Notes under the pieces: model-generated
What the model was told of the DNA's origin: nothing
What the model saw: only the letters and a program-made list of their open reading frames with translations
Database searches by the model: none
Translations under genes and position numbers: made by a program
Assembly (NCBI GenBank): GCA_023667285.1
Contig: JAMPAK010000001.1
Location: forward strand, 92,091 to 156,090
Source of the DNA: Muribaculaceae bacterium
Lineage (GTDB): Bacteria; Bacteroidota; Bacteroidia; Bacteroidales; Muribaculaceae
Reading direction: 5' to 3'
DNA length: 64,000 bases
In this document: positions 8,831-17,390 of the stretch, in pieces
Numbering within the stretch: position 1 is the stretch's first letter
How the letters are laid out: the number at the start of each line of letters is the position of its first letter

Positions 8831-10375
8831 TTATTCAAAAGATCCCATTTTGAGGAAGTTGACCTCTTCCTGAGTGAGGTAGCGCCAACGGCCACGGGGG
8901 AGGTTCTTTTTAGTGAGGCCTGCGAAGTAGACGCGGTCGAGTTTTGTGACGTGATATCCGAGGCTCTCGAAAATGCGGCGTACAATGCGGTTGCGACCAG
9001 AGTGAATCTCGATGCCGGCCTGATTGCGGTCAGTCTCTGTGGCGTATGAGATGGCGTCGGCATGGATGGGGCCATCCTCGAGTTCTATTCCGTCAGCGAT
9101 GCGCTGCATGTCGTCCTCGGCGATGTCCTTGTCAGTCCATACGTGATAGATTTTTTTCTTGATGAATTTGGGGTGTGTGAGCTTTGATGCGAGGTCGCCG
9201 TCGTTGGTGAGCAGGAGGACACCGGTGGTATTTCGGTCAAGGCGGCCTACGGGATACACTCTCTCCTCGCATGCGCCCTTGATGAGGTCGAGGACGGTGA
9301 GACGGCCATTGGGGTCGTCTGAGGTGGTGACACAGTCCTTGGGCTTGTTGAGGAGGATGTAGCATTTGTTCTCGAGGGTAACGACTTTGTCGTTGTACTC
9401 GACGACGTCGCTGTGGCTTATCTTGGTCCCGAGCTCGGTGACAACCTCGCCGTTGACCTTGATGAGGCCCTGAAGGATATATTCATCGGCTTCGCGTCGT
9501 GAGCAGAGACCGGCGTTGGCCATGTATTTGTTGAGACGGATCTGTTCGTTGGGATCAGGAACCTCGACCTCATATTGAATCCGTTTGGGGCGTGGGGTGA
9601 AGCTGCGTCCTCCCTGGGGCATTCCATATTGGTTCTGGCGAGCAGGCTTGTTGCCTTGGCGGTTGTTATATCCGCCTTGGCGGTTGCCGCCCTGCTGATT
9701 GTAGCCGCCCTGGCGGTTGTAACCACCTTGTTGACGTGACTGATAGCCACCCTGCTGATTATAGCCACCCTGGCGGTTATAGCCACCCTGCTGATTATAG
9801 CCACCCTGACGGTTGTAGCCACCTTGCTGACGGGGCTGATAGCCACCTTGCTGACGGTTGTAGCCGCCCTGCTGGCGATTGTAGCCTTGCTGACGGGGCT
9901 GATAGCCACCTTGCTGACGGTTGTATCCGCCCTGCTGACGGGGCTGATAGCCGGTCTGGGTGTTGTCTGTGTCTGTCTGGTTTGTGTTGTCTGTAGCGGC
10001 ACCTTCGGTCACCTGGCCTTCAGTCTGTGGTATATGAGGACGGTAGCCCTGCTGATTGTATCCGCCCTGACGGTTGTATCCGCCCTGCTGACGGGGCTGA
10101 TAGCCACCCTGACGGTTGTAACCGCCATTCTGACGGGGCTGATATCCGCCTTGGCGTGGTTGGTAGCCACCCTGACGGGGCTGATAGCCACCCTGGGTGT
10201 AGCCATTCTGACGGGGCTGATAGCCGGTGCGCTGACGGGGCTCTTCGCTGCTATCTTGGGAAGAAGAGGTGTTGAAGTCTGATTGTGAGGTAGTTTGACG
10301 CATCTCCGGATTCTCGGCGGAAATGGGTCTGGCGCCTATGCGCGGACGCTTGCCTTTCTTTTCGTTGCTGTCCAT
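8831..10375 (-). CDS. RluB/RsuA-family rRNA pseudouridine synthase with a QGGYNRQ-repeat N-terminal extension
   Basis: A 514-residue protein. Residues 278-514 form a complete RsuA-family pseudouridine synthase: an S4 RNA-binding domain (IRLNKYMANAGLCSRREADE) and a catalytic domain with GRLDRNTTG, whose Asp380 is the expected catalytic residue, ending with GRNRIVRRIFESLGYHV. Family members isomerise one uridine in 23S or 16S rRNA. Residues 50-247 are a low-complexity repeat of GGYQPRQ, GGYNRQ and GGYNQQ units, interrupted near 110-142 by an acidic Thr/Asp-rich spacer. Such tails are known in several Bacteroidota homologues and probably bind RNA non-specifically. The target uridine is not readable. 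Confidence 0.92.
   Translation of the reverse strand: MDSNEKKGKRPRIGARPISAENPEMRQTTSQSDFNTSSSQDSSEEPRQRTGYQPRQNGYTQGGYQPRQGGYQPRQGGYQPRQNGGYNRQGGYQPRQQGGYNRQGGYNQQGYRPHIPQTEGQVTEGAATDNTNQTDTDNTQTGYQPRQQGGYNRQQGGYQPRQQGYNRQQGGYNRQQGGYQPRQQGGYNRQGGYNQQGGYNRQGGYNQQGGYQSRQQGGYNRQGGYNQQGGNRQGGYNNRQGNKPARQNQYGMPQGGRSFTPRPKRIQYEVEVPDPNEQIRLNKYMANAGLCSRREADEYILQGLIKVNGEVVTELGTKISHSDVVEYNDKVVTLENKCYILLNKPKDCVTTSDDPNGRLTVLDLIKGACEERVYPVGRLDRNTTGVLLLTNDGDLASKLTHPKFIKKKIYHVWTDKDIAEDDMQRIADGIELEDGPIHADAISYATETDRNQAGIEIHSGRNRIVRRIFESLGYHVTKLDRVYFAGLTKKNLPRGRWRYLTQEEVNFLKMGSFE
9635..10228 (-). repeat. Degenerate tandem repeat coding for GGYNRQ/GGYQPRQ units
   Basis: About 590 bases of 18-24-base units (on the plus strand, variants of tgatagccaccctgacggggc) code for residues 50-247 of the pseudouridine synthase. 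Synonymous changes vary among units, showing selection on the protein. Antisense frames through this stretch are shadows. Confidence 0.9.
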
Positions 10376-10513
10376 TTTTGAAACTTTAGAGATGTTTTGC
10401 TTTCAGTTTTTGCTCATTGTGCTGCCTCGCGGCAGTCCGGTTAAGGATTTGTTCTTGTTAATCGATAATAGATGTTTGAATATTAGAATAATGAATGTAT
10501 TTTTATTAAAACG

Positions 10514-10577
10514 CAAATCTATGAGTTATTGTTTTGAGACATGAGGTTGTGATAAGATTCCTCACACTGCAAAGATA
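10514..10577 (-). promoter_or_regulatory. Candidate promoters and long leader of the pseudouridine synthase-asnS operon
   Basis: Minus-strand TATCTTTG (10570-10577) and TAGATTTG (10514-10521) both fit TAnnTTTG. They imply a leader of about 130-190 bases before the start at 10375, which contains a small GC hairpin (CTGCC-TCGC-GGCAG) near 10423-10436. No open frame is evident in the leader. Confidence 0.45.
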
Positions 10578-10621
10578 ATGTTTTTTTGTTGAATTTTCAG
10601 CGAAAAGAAAAGAAAATTATG

Positions 10622-10629
10622 TAACTTTG
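10622..10629 (+). promoter_or_regulatory. -7 element 4 bases before the cyclophilin start
   Basis: TAACTTTG is a perfect match to the Bacteroidota -7 consensus. Transcription normally begins a few bases past this element, which would place the 5' end at or next to the ATG at 10634. Confidence 0.55.
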
Positions 10630-10633
10630 AAAC

Positions 10634-11473
10634 ATGAAAGCGAAAATAATCACAATTCTTGTCCTCGCAGCCATGTTTTTTCCGTATGCGGGGGCTCAAA
10701 TTCAGAAAGAAATGACAGAAACGAACAATGATGTTAAGGTGCTTCTCCACACCTCGCTTGGTGATATCACCGTGCTTCTCTATGGCGACACTCCTCGCCA
10801 CAGGGACAACTTTGTGGCTCGTGTGAATGCCGGAGATTATGACGGTGTTCTTTTTCATCGTGTCATAGATGATTTCATGGTTCAGACCGGAGACCCTATG
10901 TCGAAGGATGCTCCCAAGGGTAAGATGCTTGGCTCTGGTGACTCAGGGACTCCGATTGAGGCTGAGTTCCTGTTTCCGAAGCACTATCATCACCGAGGGG
11001 CTCTTGCAGCGGCGAGACAGGGGGATGCTGTGAATCCCGAGAAGAAGTCGTCCGGCTCTCAGTTCTACATTGTGACTGGACGGAAGTATTCTCCAGCCCA
11101 GCTTGATCAGATGGAGCATCAGGCAGTGATGAGGCGTAAGCAGGATGTGTTCAATGAACTCTCAAAGCAGCATCGCGATTCAATCATGTCGATGCGCCGA
11201 AACCGTGACCAGGCAGGACTCCAGGCGCTGCAGGAGCAACTGATCAAGGAGACGGAGGAGATGACCAAAGGTGACTCTGTGATTTACACGCCAGAGATGC
11301 GCGAGGATTACATGAGAATTGGCGGCACTCCTCATCTTGATGGTTCATATACAGTCTTCGGTAAAGTTATTGACGGCATGAATGTGGTCGATGAGATTGA
11401 GAAGGCTGAGACAGATGCCAATGACCGCCCGCTTGAGGATATTAAGATATTATCGGCTAAGGTTATCGAATAA
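10634..11473 (+). CDS. Exported cyclophilin-type peptidyl-prolyl isomerase
   Basis: A 279-residue cyclophilin. An N-terminal signal peptide (residues 1-21, ending PYAGA) sends it to the periplasm. The fold begins at VLLHTSLGDITVLLY, with the catalytic block FHRVIDDFMVQTGDP and GSQFYIVTG, and resumes with GGTPHLDGSYTVFGKVIDG. Between about residues 150 and 228 a charged, helical insert rich in Gln, Arg and Met splits the cyclophilin domain; it could be a chaperone or binding module. The start is fixed by the signal peptide although a promoter element lies only 4 bases upstream. It converges on mltD with a shared terminator. Confidence 0.9.
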   Translation: MKAKIITILVLAAMFFPYAGAQIQKEMTETNNDVKVLLHTSLGDITVLLYGDTPRHRDNFVARVNAGDYDGVLFHRVIDDFMVQTGDPMSKDAPKGKMLGSGDSGTPIEAEFLFPKHYHHRGALAAARQGDAVNPEKKSSGSQFYIVTGRKYSPAQLDQMEHQAVMRRKQDVFNELSKQHRDSIMSMRRNRDQAGLQALQEQLIKETEEMTKGDSVIYTPEMREDYMRIGGTPHLDGSYTVFGKVIDGMNVVDEIEKAETDANDRPLEDIKILSAKVIE

Positions 11474-11492
11474 GGTGTTTGCTAATCTAATA

Positions 11493-11548
11493 GACAGTAA
11501 AAACGGCAAGGCTCTCAATCGTGGAGGTCTTCCCGACTTTTTATTGTC
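11493..11548. terminator. Bidirectional terminator between cyclophilin gene and mltD
   Basis: An imperfect long hairpin pairs GACAGTAAAAACGG (11493-11506) with CCCGACTTTTTATTGTC (11532-11548). Its arms supply a T-run in both directions, fitting the convergent gene ends at 11473 and 11557. Confidence 0.6.
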
Positions 11549-11556
11549 TTGTCGGA

Positions 11557-13335
11557 TTATCTCCGGCGTTTTCTAGATGTGGTTTTCTTCTTGCCGCTCT
11601 TGGTGGCTGTGGCTTTCACACCACCCTTGGCTGGAATCTTGAGGACTTGGCCGATCTGTATGTCGGTCTTTCCCTTCATGTTGTTTGCGGCCTGGATGGC
11701 GGCAACAGTCGTGCCGTACTGACGGGCAAGTTTCCCAAGGGTGTCACCTTTCTTTACCTTGTGGGTGCGTGTCTGTGTACCCTTTGTCTGTGATTTATTC
11801 TGACGTGCAGGTTCAGTTTCTTTCTTGGCCGCAGACTGAGATGAAGCGTTGGCGGCTTGTTCGGGCTGATTCGTGTCTGTCTGTGCGGTCTCATTCTGGG
11901 GTTGTCCGGTGACGGGAGGAATGGGTTGTACCTCAACGACATGGACATCGCTGTTAGGTATTCGCTCAACGACCTCAATTGCCAGGACGTCACCCTCTTT
12001 CACCTTGCCGCGGCGGAGGTTGTTCCAGCGTTTGATGTCTGTGGCAGAGACACCATACATACGGGCAATGTCGCGGATGTTCTCTCCACGTTTCACGGTG
12101 TGGGTCTTTTTGACCACGCGGGTAGTGTCGTGTGTCTCGACAAGCTCGTTGTTGACCTCATTATTGACAGACTGCTGGGAACGCCTATTGAGATTTGCGG
12201 TTCCTCCGTCAGAGGGAATAACCTCAGCGACTGCCTCTGAGCCACTGCCGGCCGGCTCGACGTAGGAGCGGCGTGTGTAGAGTTCCTTGTCATAGTCGAG
12301 AATCCTGTTCTCGCTCATCACATAGCTGAGACACTGCTGAGTGGGGAGGGTGAGTTTGTAAGGACGGAAGTCTCCGGGAATGACATCTTTCAGAAACTGC
12401 GGGTTGAGCATCCTTATCTCCTCGACGGGGATGTTGAGAACAGCGGCAATCTGGTTGAAGTGAACGTATTTGTCGACTGTTACGGTGTCTGTGGTCAACT
12501 GACGTTTCACTATGGTGGGGGTAATCCCATGGTCTCGGTAGTGATTCATCACATAATTAGCTGCGATGAATGCGGGGACATAGCCTCTGGTCTCGGCCGG
12601 AAGATAGGGGTATATTTCCCAGAAATCTTTCTTGACCGTACCATCCTCACCTCCGGCGCGTCTTAGCGCCTTGTTGACATTGCCTGGGCCGCAGTTGTAA
12701 GCAGCGATGGCAAGCGACCAGTCGTCATATATGTCGTGGAGTTGCTTGAGGTAGCGGGCAGCGTTGCGCGAGGACATGCGTGGGTCCCTGCGCTCATCAA
12801 CCAGAGAGTTTACTTCCATTCCCAGCCCTTTTGCAGTGGCGGGCATGAACTGCCAAAGGCCTACGGCGCCGGCGCGTGAAACGGCATTTGGGTTGATGGC
12901 CGACTCGATGACGGGGAGATATTCGAGCTCTACGGGCATCCCTTCCTTAAGCAGTTCCTCCTCGAAGATTACACCATAATAGTTGTGTAGCGCCACCATG
13001 TCAGCCACAAGGCCGCGCTTACGGCCGAGATACATGTCGATATAGTTGCCGACAATGCTGTTGTAGGGGAGCTCAATCTCTGTGGGGAGGCGTTTCAGAC
13101 GTTCTTGATATGTGGCTGAGGAGGTTTGGCCAGTGGTCCCGGTGTCGATGCCGGGAACAACAAAGTTTTTGAGATAGAAATTCTCCTCGAGGAGTCTTGT
13201 CTGGGTCTCAAAACTCTCAGGGGCTATTATATTGTCGTCTGATATTGAGTATCTGATGTCGAGAATCGATGGAACAGCCCAGGCTGAGGCTGTGATTCCG
13301 ACAGAAGCAAGAAATGAGAGAAGGAGTGGTTTCAT
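11557..13335 (-). CDS. MltD-like lytic transglycosylase with two LysM domains
   Basis: A 592-residue periplasmic peptidoglycan lyase. The chosen ATG at 13335 gives a clean signal peptide (MKPLLLSFLASVGITASAWA); the frame runs open to 13587 but that part is Arg/Cys-rich sequence antisense to DUF5683. The SLT domain carries catalytic Glu144 in VIESAINPNAVSRAGAVGLW and then AIAAYNCGPGNV. Two LysM repeats follow (about 405-450, HTVKRGENIRDIA; about 525-570, HKVKKGDTLGKLA), joined by a Gln/Thr/Lys-rich linker, and a basic tail closes the protein. Last gene of the parA-parB-DUF5683 operon. Confidence 0.92.
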   Translation of the reverse strand: MKPLLLSFLASVGITASAWAVPSILDIRYSISDDNIIAPESFETQTRLLEENFYLKNFVVPGIDTGTTGQTSSATYQERLKRLPTEIELPYNSIVGNYIDMYLGRKRGLVADMVALHNYYGVIFEEELLKEGMPVELEYLPVIESAINPNAVSRAGAVGLWQFMPATAKGLGMEVNSLVDERRDPRMSSRNAARYLKQLHDIYDDWSLAIAAYNCGPGNVNKALRRAGGEDGTVKKDFWEIYPYLPAETRGYVPAFIAANYVMNHYRDHGITPTIVKRQLTTDTVTVDKYVHFNQIAAVLNIPVEEIRMLNPQFLKDVIPGDFRPYKLTLPTQQCLSYVMSENRILDYDKELYTRRSYVEPAGSGSEAVAEVIPSDGGTANLNRRSQQSVNNEVNNELVETHDTTRVVKKTHTVKRGENIRDIARMYGVSATDIKRWNNLRRGKVKEGDVLAIEVVERIPNSDVHVVEVQPIPPVTGQPQNETAQTDTNQPEQAANASSQSAAKKETEPARQNKSQTKGTQTRTHKVKKGDTLGKLARQYGTTVAAIQAANNMKGKTDIQIGQVLKIPAKGGVKATATKSGKKKTTSRKRRR

Positions 13336-13343
13336 TGGTATAA

Positions 13344-14180
13344 TCAAAAGTTTATGGCCCAGTATAGACCTAGGCTCGGTCTGGAGGAGAGGCTTCGGAT
13401 TCCTCCGTCCATCAGTGCCGGTGAAACATCGACAGAGAGTTCGGGGGAGATGTCGAAGTGAGCGAGTTGAGCATCGACATATGCGTCGACCATTGCAACG
13501 AGATATACGCCGACCATGCAGAGAATGCATAAGTCTCGGTTGCGGCGGTAGAAATTCTTTCTGGATCTGAGCAGGTTTGTGAGCCAAGTCTTGTCAAGAT
13601 TGTCTTCTTTGACCGTCGGCGCGAAGAAATCCATGTAGCTCTTGGTGTTGGGGTCGTTGTCCATGATGTCGCTATATGCGGTTGTATAGTCTGAGAGCAT
13701 GGTGCTGTTCCAAGAGGTGGCATAACCTAAGCCCATGAAGGCGCCTATGACAATGGGGAGTTTCCAGTATCTGCGGTTGTAAAGCTGGCCCAGGCCGGGG
13801 AAGAGGGCAGAGAGCCAGACGGCGCGTGTGGGGTCAGGGTTGAAGGTGAACTTCACCTCTTTGTTGGCATTGACGGGGCGTTGGACTACCGGGACTGTGT
13901 CTATTGCCACCACAGACAGTGAGTCACCTACGGTGGAGATGCTGTCCAAAGTTACAAAGTCAGGTAGAGGATCGGCATAGTTGACATCGAGGGAGTCAGG
14001 GAGAATCACAGCAACCGGCGATGTGGGCCGTGGTGAAGGCTTGACTGGACGATTGGGTCGCTGCACCTGAGTTTCGGAAAAAATGTTAAAAGAGTTTGCC
14101 AGCGCGATGGCAATCACGCTGACAATGGCCAAGAACCTTGGCTTAGATATTAATGCTAATCTTTCCGTGGAAATTTGCAT
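13344..14180 (-). CDS. DUF5683 membrane protein
   Basis: A 278-residue protein with an N-terminal hydrophobic segment (LAIVSVIAIALANSF), a Pro-rich region, and the DUF5683 core starting near residue 112: TRAVWLSALFPGLGQLYNRRYWKLPIVIGAFMGLGY, a pattern shared by small membrane proteins that place two helices around a GLGQLYN turn. Another helix is near residues 218-236. The function is unknown. In many Bacteroidales it sits, as here, between parB and mltD, 8 bases before the latter, which suggests a role joining chromosome segregation or division with wall remodelling. Confidence 0.85.
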   Translation of the reverse strand: MQISTERLALISKPRFLAIVSVIAIALANSFNIFSETQVQRPNRPVKPSPRPTSPVAVILPDSLDVNYADPLPDFVTLDSISTVGDSLSVVAIDTVPVVQRPVNANKEVKFTFNPDPTRAVWLSALFPGLGQLYNRRYWKLPIVIGAFMGLGYATSWNSTMLSDYTTAYSDIMDNDPNTKSYMDFFAPTVKEDNLDKTWLTNLLRSRKNFYRRNRDLCILCMVGVYLVAMVDAYVDAQLAHFDISPELSVDVSPALMDGGIRSLSSRPSLGLYWAINF

Positions 14181-14234
14181 TTCTGTGTATATGGCTGAAA
14201 TTCAGGCTTTAAACAATATGCAAACAGGGGTTAG

Positions 14235-14253
14235 GTCTCTCTGACGAAGAGAC
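14235..14253 (-). other. Intercistronic hairpin after parB
   Basis: GTCTCT (14235-14240) pairs with AGAGAC (14248-14253) immediately after the parB stop codon. There is no U-tract, so it more likely marks an RNA-processing or partial-attenuation point than a full terminator. Confidence 0.35.
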
Positions 14254-15147
14254 TCACTGTTTTGCAGTGTCAAAGATAGCAATTAATCTTTGAAGTTCAT
14301 TATCATCATTGAAAGCAAAAGTGATTTTTCCTTTTCCGGAAGCATCGCATGAGAGCCTGACAGGTGTGGAGAAACGCTGTGAGAGGTGGTCTCTTAAAAT
14401 ATCGAAATCTTTGTTAGAAAATCTTTTCTGGGGTTTCTCAGCCTGCTTTTGCTCCTCGCGGCGGGCTGCCTCCTGATATGCCTTGGCAATCTCCTCGACT
14501 TTGCGCACGGAGAGCCCCTCCTTAAGAATCTGGCGATAGACCTTGAGCTGGGTCTTGGTGTCTGGGATGCTGAGGAGCGCGCGGGCATGTCCCATGTCTA
14601 TCTTCTTGGAAGAGAGGCCCATCTGGACATCTGAGTGCAACTTGAGCAGTCGGAGGAAATTGGAAATAGTGGCTCTTTTCTTGCCCACACGTTCGCTGAG
14701 ACGCTCCTGAGTCATAGACTCGTCCTCAAGCAATTTTTTATAAGTCAGGGCTATTTCAATGGCGTTAAGATCCTCGCGCTGAATGTTCTCTATCAGCGCC
14801 ATCTCTGTGAGATGTGCAGGATCTGCCTCTCGGATGTAAGCCGGGATGGAGGTGAGCCCGGCCTTAGAGGCGGCTCTGAACCTGCGCTCACCGGCTATGA
14901 TTTGATAGCCCCCTTCAGGGAGTTTGCGCAGGGAGACGGGCTGGATTATGCCAAACTCCTTGACGGACTGAGTGAGTTCCTCGAGAGCCTCCTCATCAAA
15001 CACGGTGCGTGGCTGCTCGGGGTTAGGGGTGATAGCCGATAGGGGAATCTCGTTGATTGCGGTTGTGCCACGGGCAGGGGTGTCGTCCATGGATATGAGC
15101 GAATCGAGACCGCGCCCGAGGGCAGTGCGTTTAGGGGAGGGAGCCAT
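14254..15147 (-). CDS. parB: Chromosome-partitioning protein ParB (Spo0J type)
   Basis: A 297-residue CTP-dependent DNA clamp that loads at parS sites. Visible parts are the N-terminal LGRGLDSLIS ParA-activating motif, the CTPase box with GERRFRA (about residues 90-96), ENIQREDL, the helix-turn-helix with TQERLSERVGKKRATISNFLRLL, and a C-terminal dimerisation region after an Arg/Glu-rich linker. It starts 2 bases after parA. I searched this locus for a canonical 16-base parS palindrome and found none. Confidence 0.95.
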   Translation of the reverse strand: MAPSPKRTALGRGLDSLISMDDTPARGTTAINEIPLSAITPNPEQPRTVFDEEALEELTQSVKEFGIIQPVSLRKLPEGGYQIIAGERRFRAASKAGLTSIPAYIREADPAHLTEMALIENIQREDLNAIEIALTYKKLLEDESMTQERLSERVGKKRATISNFLRLLKLHSDVQMGLSSKKIDMGHARALLSIPDTKTQLKVYRQILKEGLSVRKVEEIAKAYQEAARREEQKQAEKPQKRFSNKDFDILRDHLSQRFSTPVRLSCDASGKGKITFAFNDDNELQRLIAIFDTAKQ

Positions 15148-15149
15148 TG

Positions 15150-15917
15150 TTATTTTGTGTTTCTTTTGATGAGTTCGCGTGCAAGAGCTGTGTGAGAAGT
15201 CGCTCCTCTTGAGAGGGGATCGTATAGAAGGACGGGTAGTCCATGGCTTGGGGCCTCGCTCAGACGGATGTTGCGTGGGATTACTGTGTCGAAAACCATG
15301 TCGCCGAAGTGTCCCTTAAGTTCCTCATAGATTTGGTTAGCGAGGCGCAGACGTGCATCGTACATGGTGAGGAGGAATCCCTCAATCTCGAGCGAGGGGT
15401 TGAGGCGCGACTTAATGATTCGGATTGTGTTGAGCAGTTTTGTGATTCCCTCCAGAGCGAAATACTCAGCCTGGACTGGGATGATCACGGAGTCAGCCGC
15501 GGTGAGGGCATTGACTGTGATGAGGCCGAGGGATGGAGAGCAGTCGATGAGGATGTAGTCGTAAGAAGGAGCCACCGGTGTCAAGGCACGGCGGAGGACA
15601 TTCTCGCGCGAGGGTTTGTTGATCAGCTCGATTTCGGCGCCTGCTAGGTCTATGCGAGAGCCGATAAGATGAAGGTTCTCGCAGCAGGTGGCCACTTGTG
15701 AGCCCTCCATGGGATAGTCATCGACAAGACATTCGTATATTGACGATGGCATCTTTTTGGGGTCAATCCCGTAGCCGGAGGTGGAGTTGGCCTGCGGGTC
15801 GGCATCGATGATTAAAGTTTTCTTGCCTTCGGCGGCAAGCGAGGCGCCAAGATTGATGGTTGTGGTCGTCTTTCCGACGCCTCCTTTCTGGTTTGCAATG
15901 GCTATGATCTTACCCAT
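15150..15917 (-). CDS. parA: Chromosome-partitioning ATPase ParA (Soj type)
   Basis: A 255-residue deviant Walker ATPase. It begins directly with the P-loop region, MGKIIAIANQKGGVGKTTTT, followed by IIDADPQANST, YILIDCSPSLG (Walker B) and IPVQAEYFALEG, all diagnostic for ParA/Soj. The short N terminus without a helix-turn-helix marks the chromosomal rather than plasmid type. It leads the parA-parB-DUF5683-mltD operon, with a promoter element at 15941-15948. Confidence 0.96.
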   Translation of the reverse strand: MGKIIAIANQKGGVGKTTTTINLGASLAAEGKKTLIIDADPQANSTSGYGIDPKKMPSSIYECLVDDYPMEGSQVATCCENLHLIGSRIDLAGAEIELINKPSRENVLRRALTPVAPSYDYILIDCSPSLGLITVNALTAADSVIIPVQAEYFALEGITKLLNTIRIIKSRLNPSLEIEGFLLTMYDARLRLANQIYEELKGHFGDMVFDTVIPRNIRLSEAPSHGLPVLLYDPLSRGATSHTALARELIKRNTK

Positions 15918-15924
15918 GACTTAC

Positions 15925-15967
15925 TTAGAATTCAGATGCGCAAAGTAACCAAAAAAAATTAGAATTC
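15925..15967 (-). promoter_or_regulatory. parA promoter region with repeated TTAGAATTC
   Basis: Minus-strand TTACTTTG (15941-15948) is a 7/8 match to TAnnTTTG and lies 23 bases before the parA ATG. It is flanked by two copies of the 9-mer TTAGAATTC (15925-15933 and 15959-15967), 34 bases apart, which could be an operator. Confidence 0.45.
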
Positions 15968-15992
15968 CGATAAAAGGATTTGGAAAAAGGTG

Positions 15993-17390
15993 TTAAAATG
16001 TTGATAACTTCTGTGTTTTGCTCTCTTTATTGAGGATTTTGATTTCATCTTTGACGCTTTTTCGGAGCATCAACAGGGTTATCATGGTGGGGAATGCCAT
16101 TAGAGCATAGAAAAGATCGCAGAATCCCACTGCAATCCCAAGGGGAATCACGGCAAAAATCACAAGAGTTATGATGAAAAACCATGTGTAGAAGCGTGCC
16201 CGGCGCTCTCCGACGAGATAGGCTGCGCAACGGTTGCCGTAGAAACTATAGGAGAACATTGAGGAAAGGGCGAAGCACAGCACGATGACCATCAAGAGGA
16301 ATTCTCCGCCCGGGATTGCATTGCCGAAAGCATTGAGGGCCAGTTCCAGACCTTTCACACCCTCGACCCCTTCAAGGTCACCGCACAAGAGAATGGCGAG
16401 AGCTGTCAGGGTGCAAACAAAACCTGAGTCGATGGCAGGGCCGAGCATGGCTATGAGTCCCTCGCGTGCGGGTGATTTGTTGCTGGACGCCCCGTGCATG
16501 ATTGTGGCCGTGCCAATGCCGGCGTCGTTCACCAGAGCCGCTCTGCGCGCTCCGATGATGGCAATACCTGCGAGGGCACCCCAACCGGCGCGTAGATTGA
16601 AAGCCTCGCGGAAGATTGAGGCAAGCACCTCTGGGACACGCTCGATATTGGTGATGATGATATAGGCCACAAGGAGGAAATATAGTCCTACCATGAAGGG
16701 GACAAGCCATGTGGCTACGCCTGCGATACGCCTGATGCCTCCCAGTATCACAATAGCCACCAGGAGCGCAATGGCTATGCCGATGATGAGACGGAAGGAT
16801 GTTGATGCATCCCACCCGGTCAGCCCTGAGATGGTTCCTGCCACACTGTTGCCCTCAAGCCACTCAGGGGTGGTGAATGAGGTCATGAGTGCCTCGGTGA
16901 GTTGATTGGCGTTCATGATGCAAAGTGTGCCGAACATTCCGGCTATTGCAAATGTGACGGCCAGCCAGTGCCACCGTGGACCAAGGCCTTGGTCAATCAT
17001 ATACATGGTGCCACCTGATGGCTTCCCATCAGCGCCTACGGCTTTGAATTTTGTGGTCAGTACCCCCTCATGAAATTTTGTGGACATGCCCACCAAGGCA
17101 CTTATCCACATCCAGAAAATGGCGCCCGGCCCACCCATGACAAGGGCGATGGCTACACCGGCTATGTTGCCCATGCCGACAGTGGCTGCCACCACCGAGG
17201 AGAGGGCCTGAAGGGAAGAAATCTGAGTGCCAGAGTCACGGCTTTGACGCTCACGGATTGTGCGCAGGGCTGTGGGCAAATGTCGCAATGACACCATGCC
17301 TGAGGTGAAGAACAGGAAGAATCCGCCTCCTATGAGGAGGATAAAGAGGGGATAGCCGCAGATGAAGTCTGCGATGTCGTTTATGTTCAC
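15993..17390 (-). CDS. Alanine/glycine:cation symporter (AgcS family)
   Basis: A 465-residue inner-membrane carrier of the AgcS/AlsT family, which imports alanine or glycine with sodium. It has about ten hydrophobic segments and family blocks such as GMGNIAGVAIALVMGGPGAIFWMW, STKFHEGVL and GIGTATIMHG. Its start overlaps the stop of the TPM protein gene by 4 bases, so it is the last member of the clpC operon. Precise substrate cannot be told from sequence. Confidence 0.9.
   Translation of the reverse strand: MNINDIADFICGYPLFILLIGGGFFLFFTSGMVSLRHLPTALRTIRERQSRDSGTQISSLQALSSVVAATVGMGNIAGVAIALVMGGPGAIFWMWISALVGMSTKFHEGVLTTKFKAVGADGKPSGGTMYMIDQGLGPRWHWLAVTFAIAGMFGTLCIMNANQLTEALMTSFTTPEWLEGNSVAGTISGLTGWDASTSFRLIIGIAIALLVAIVILGGIRRIAGVATWLVPFMVGLYFLLVAYIIITNIERVPEVLASIFREAFNLRAGWGALAGIAIIGARRAALVNDAGIGTATIMHGASSNKSPAREGLIAMLGPAIDSGFVCTLTALAILLCGDLEGVEGVKGLELALNAFGNAIPGGEFLLMVIVLCFALSSMFSYSFYGNRCAAYLVGERRARFYTWFFIITLVIFAVIPLGIAVGFCDLFYALMAFPTMITLLMLRKSVKDEIKILNKESKTQKLSTF

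Noticed and set aside
9418..10282. Open frames on both strands across the QGGYNRQ repeat
   Set aside because: They are repeat-driven shadows with Cys/His- or Ala/Thr-rich content; only the pseudouridine synthase frame joins a known domain.
10562..10858. 98-residue minus-strand frame over the cyclophilin start
   Set aside because: It covers the promoter and signal-peptide coding region of a clear gene and has no family pattern.
13336..13587. 84-residue extension of MltD
   Set aside because: It precedes a perfect signal peptide and overlaps DUF5683 in another frame with Arg/Cys-rich content.
14162..14173. TTTCCGTGGAAA as a parS site
   Set aside because: The centre is not symmetrical, it is shorter than the 16-base parS consensus, and it falls inside the DUF5683 coding start.
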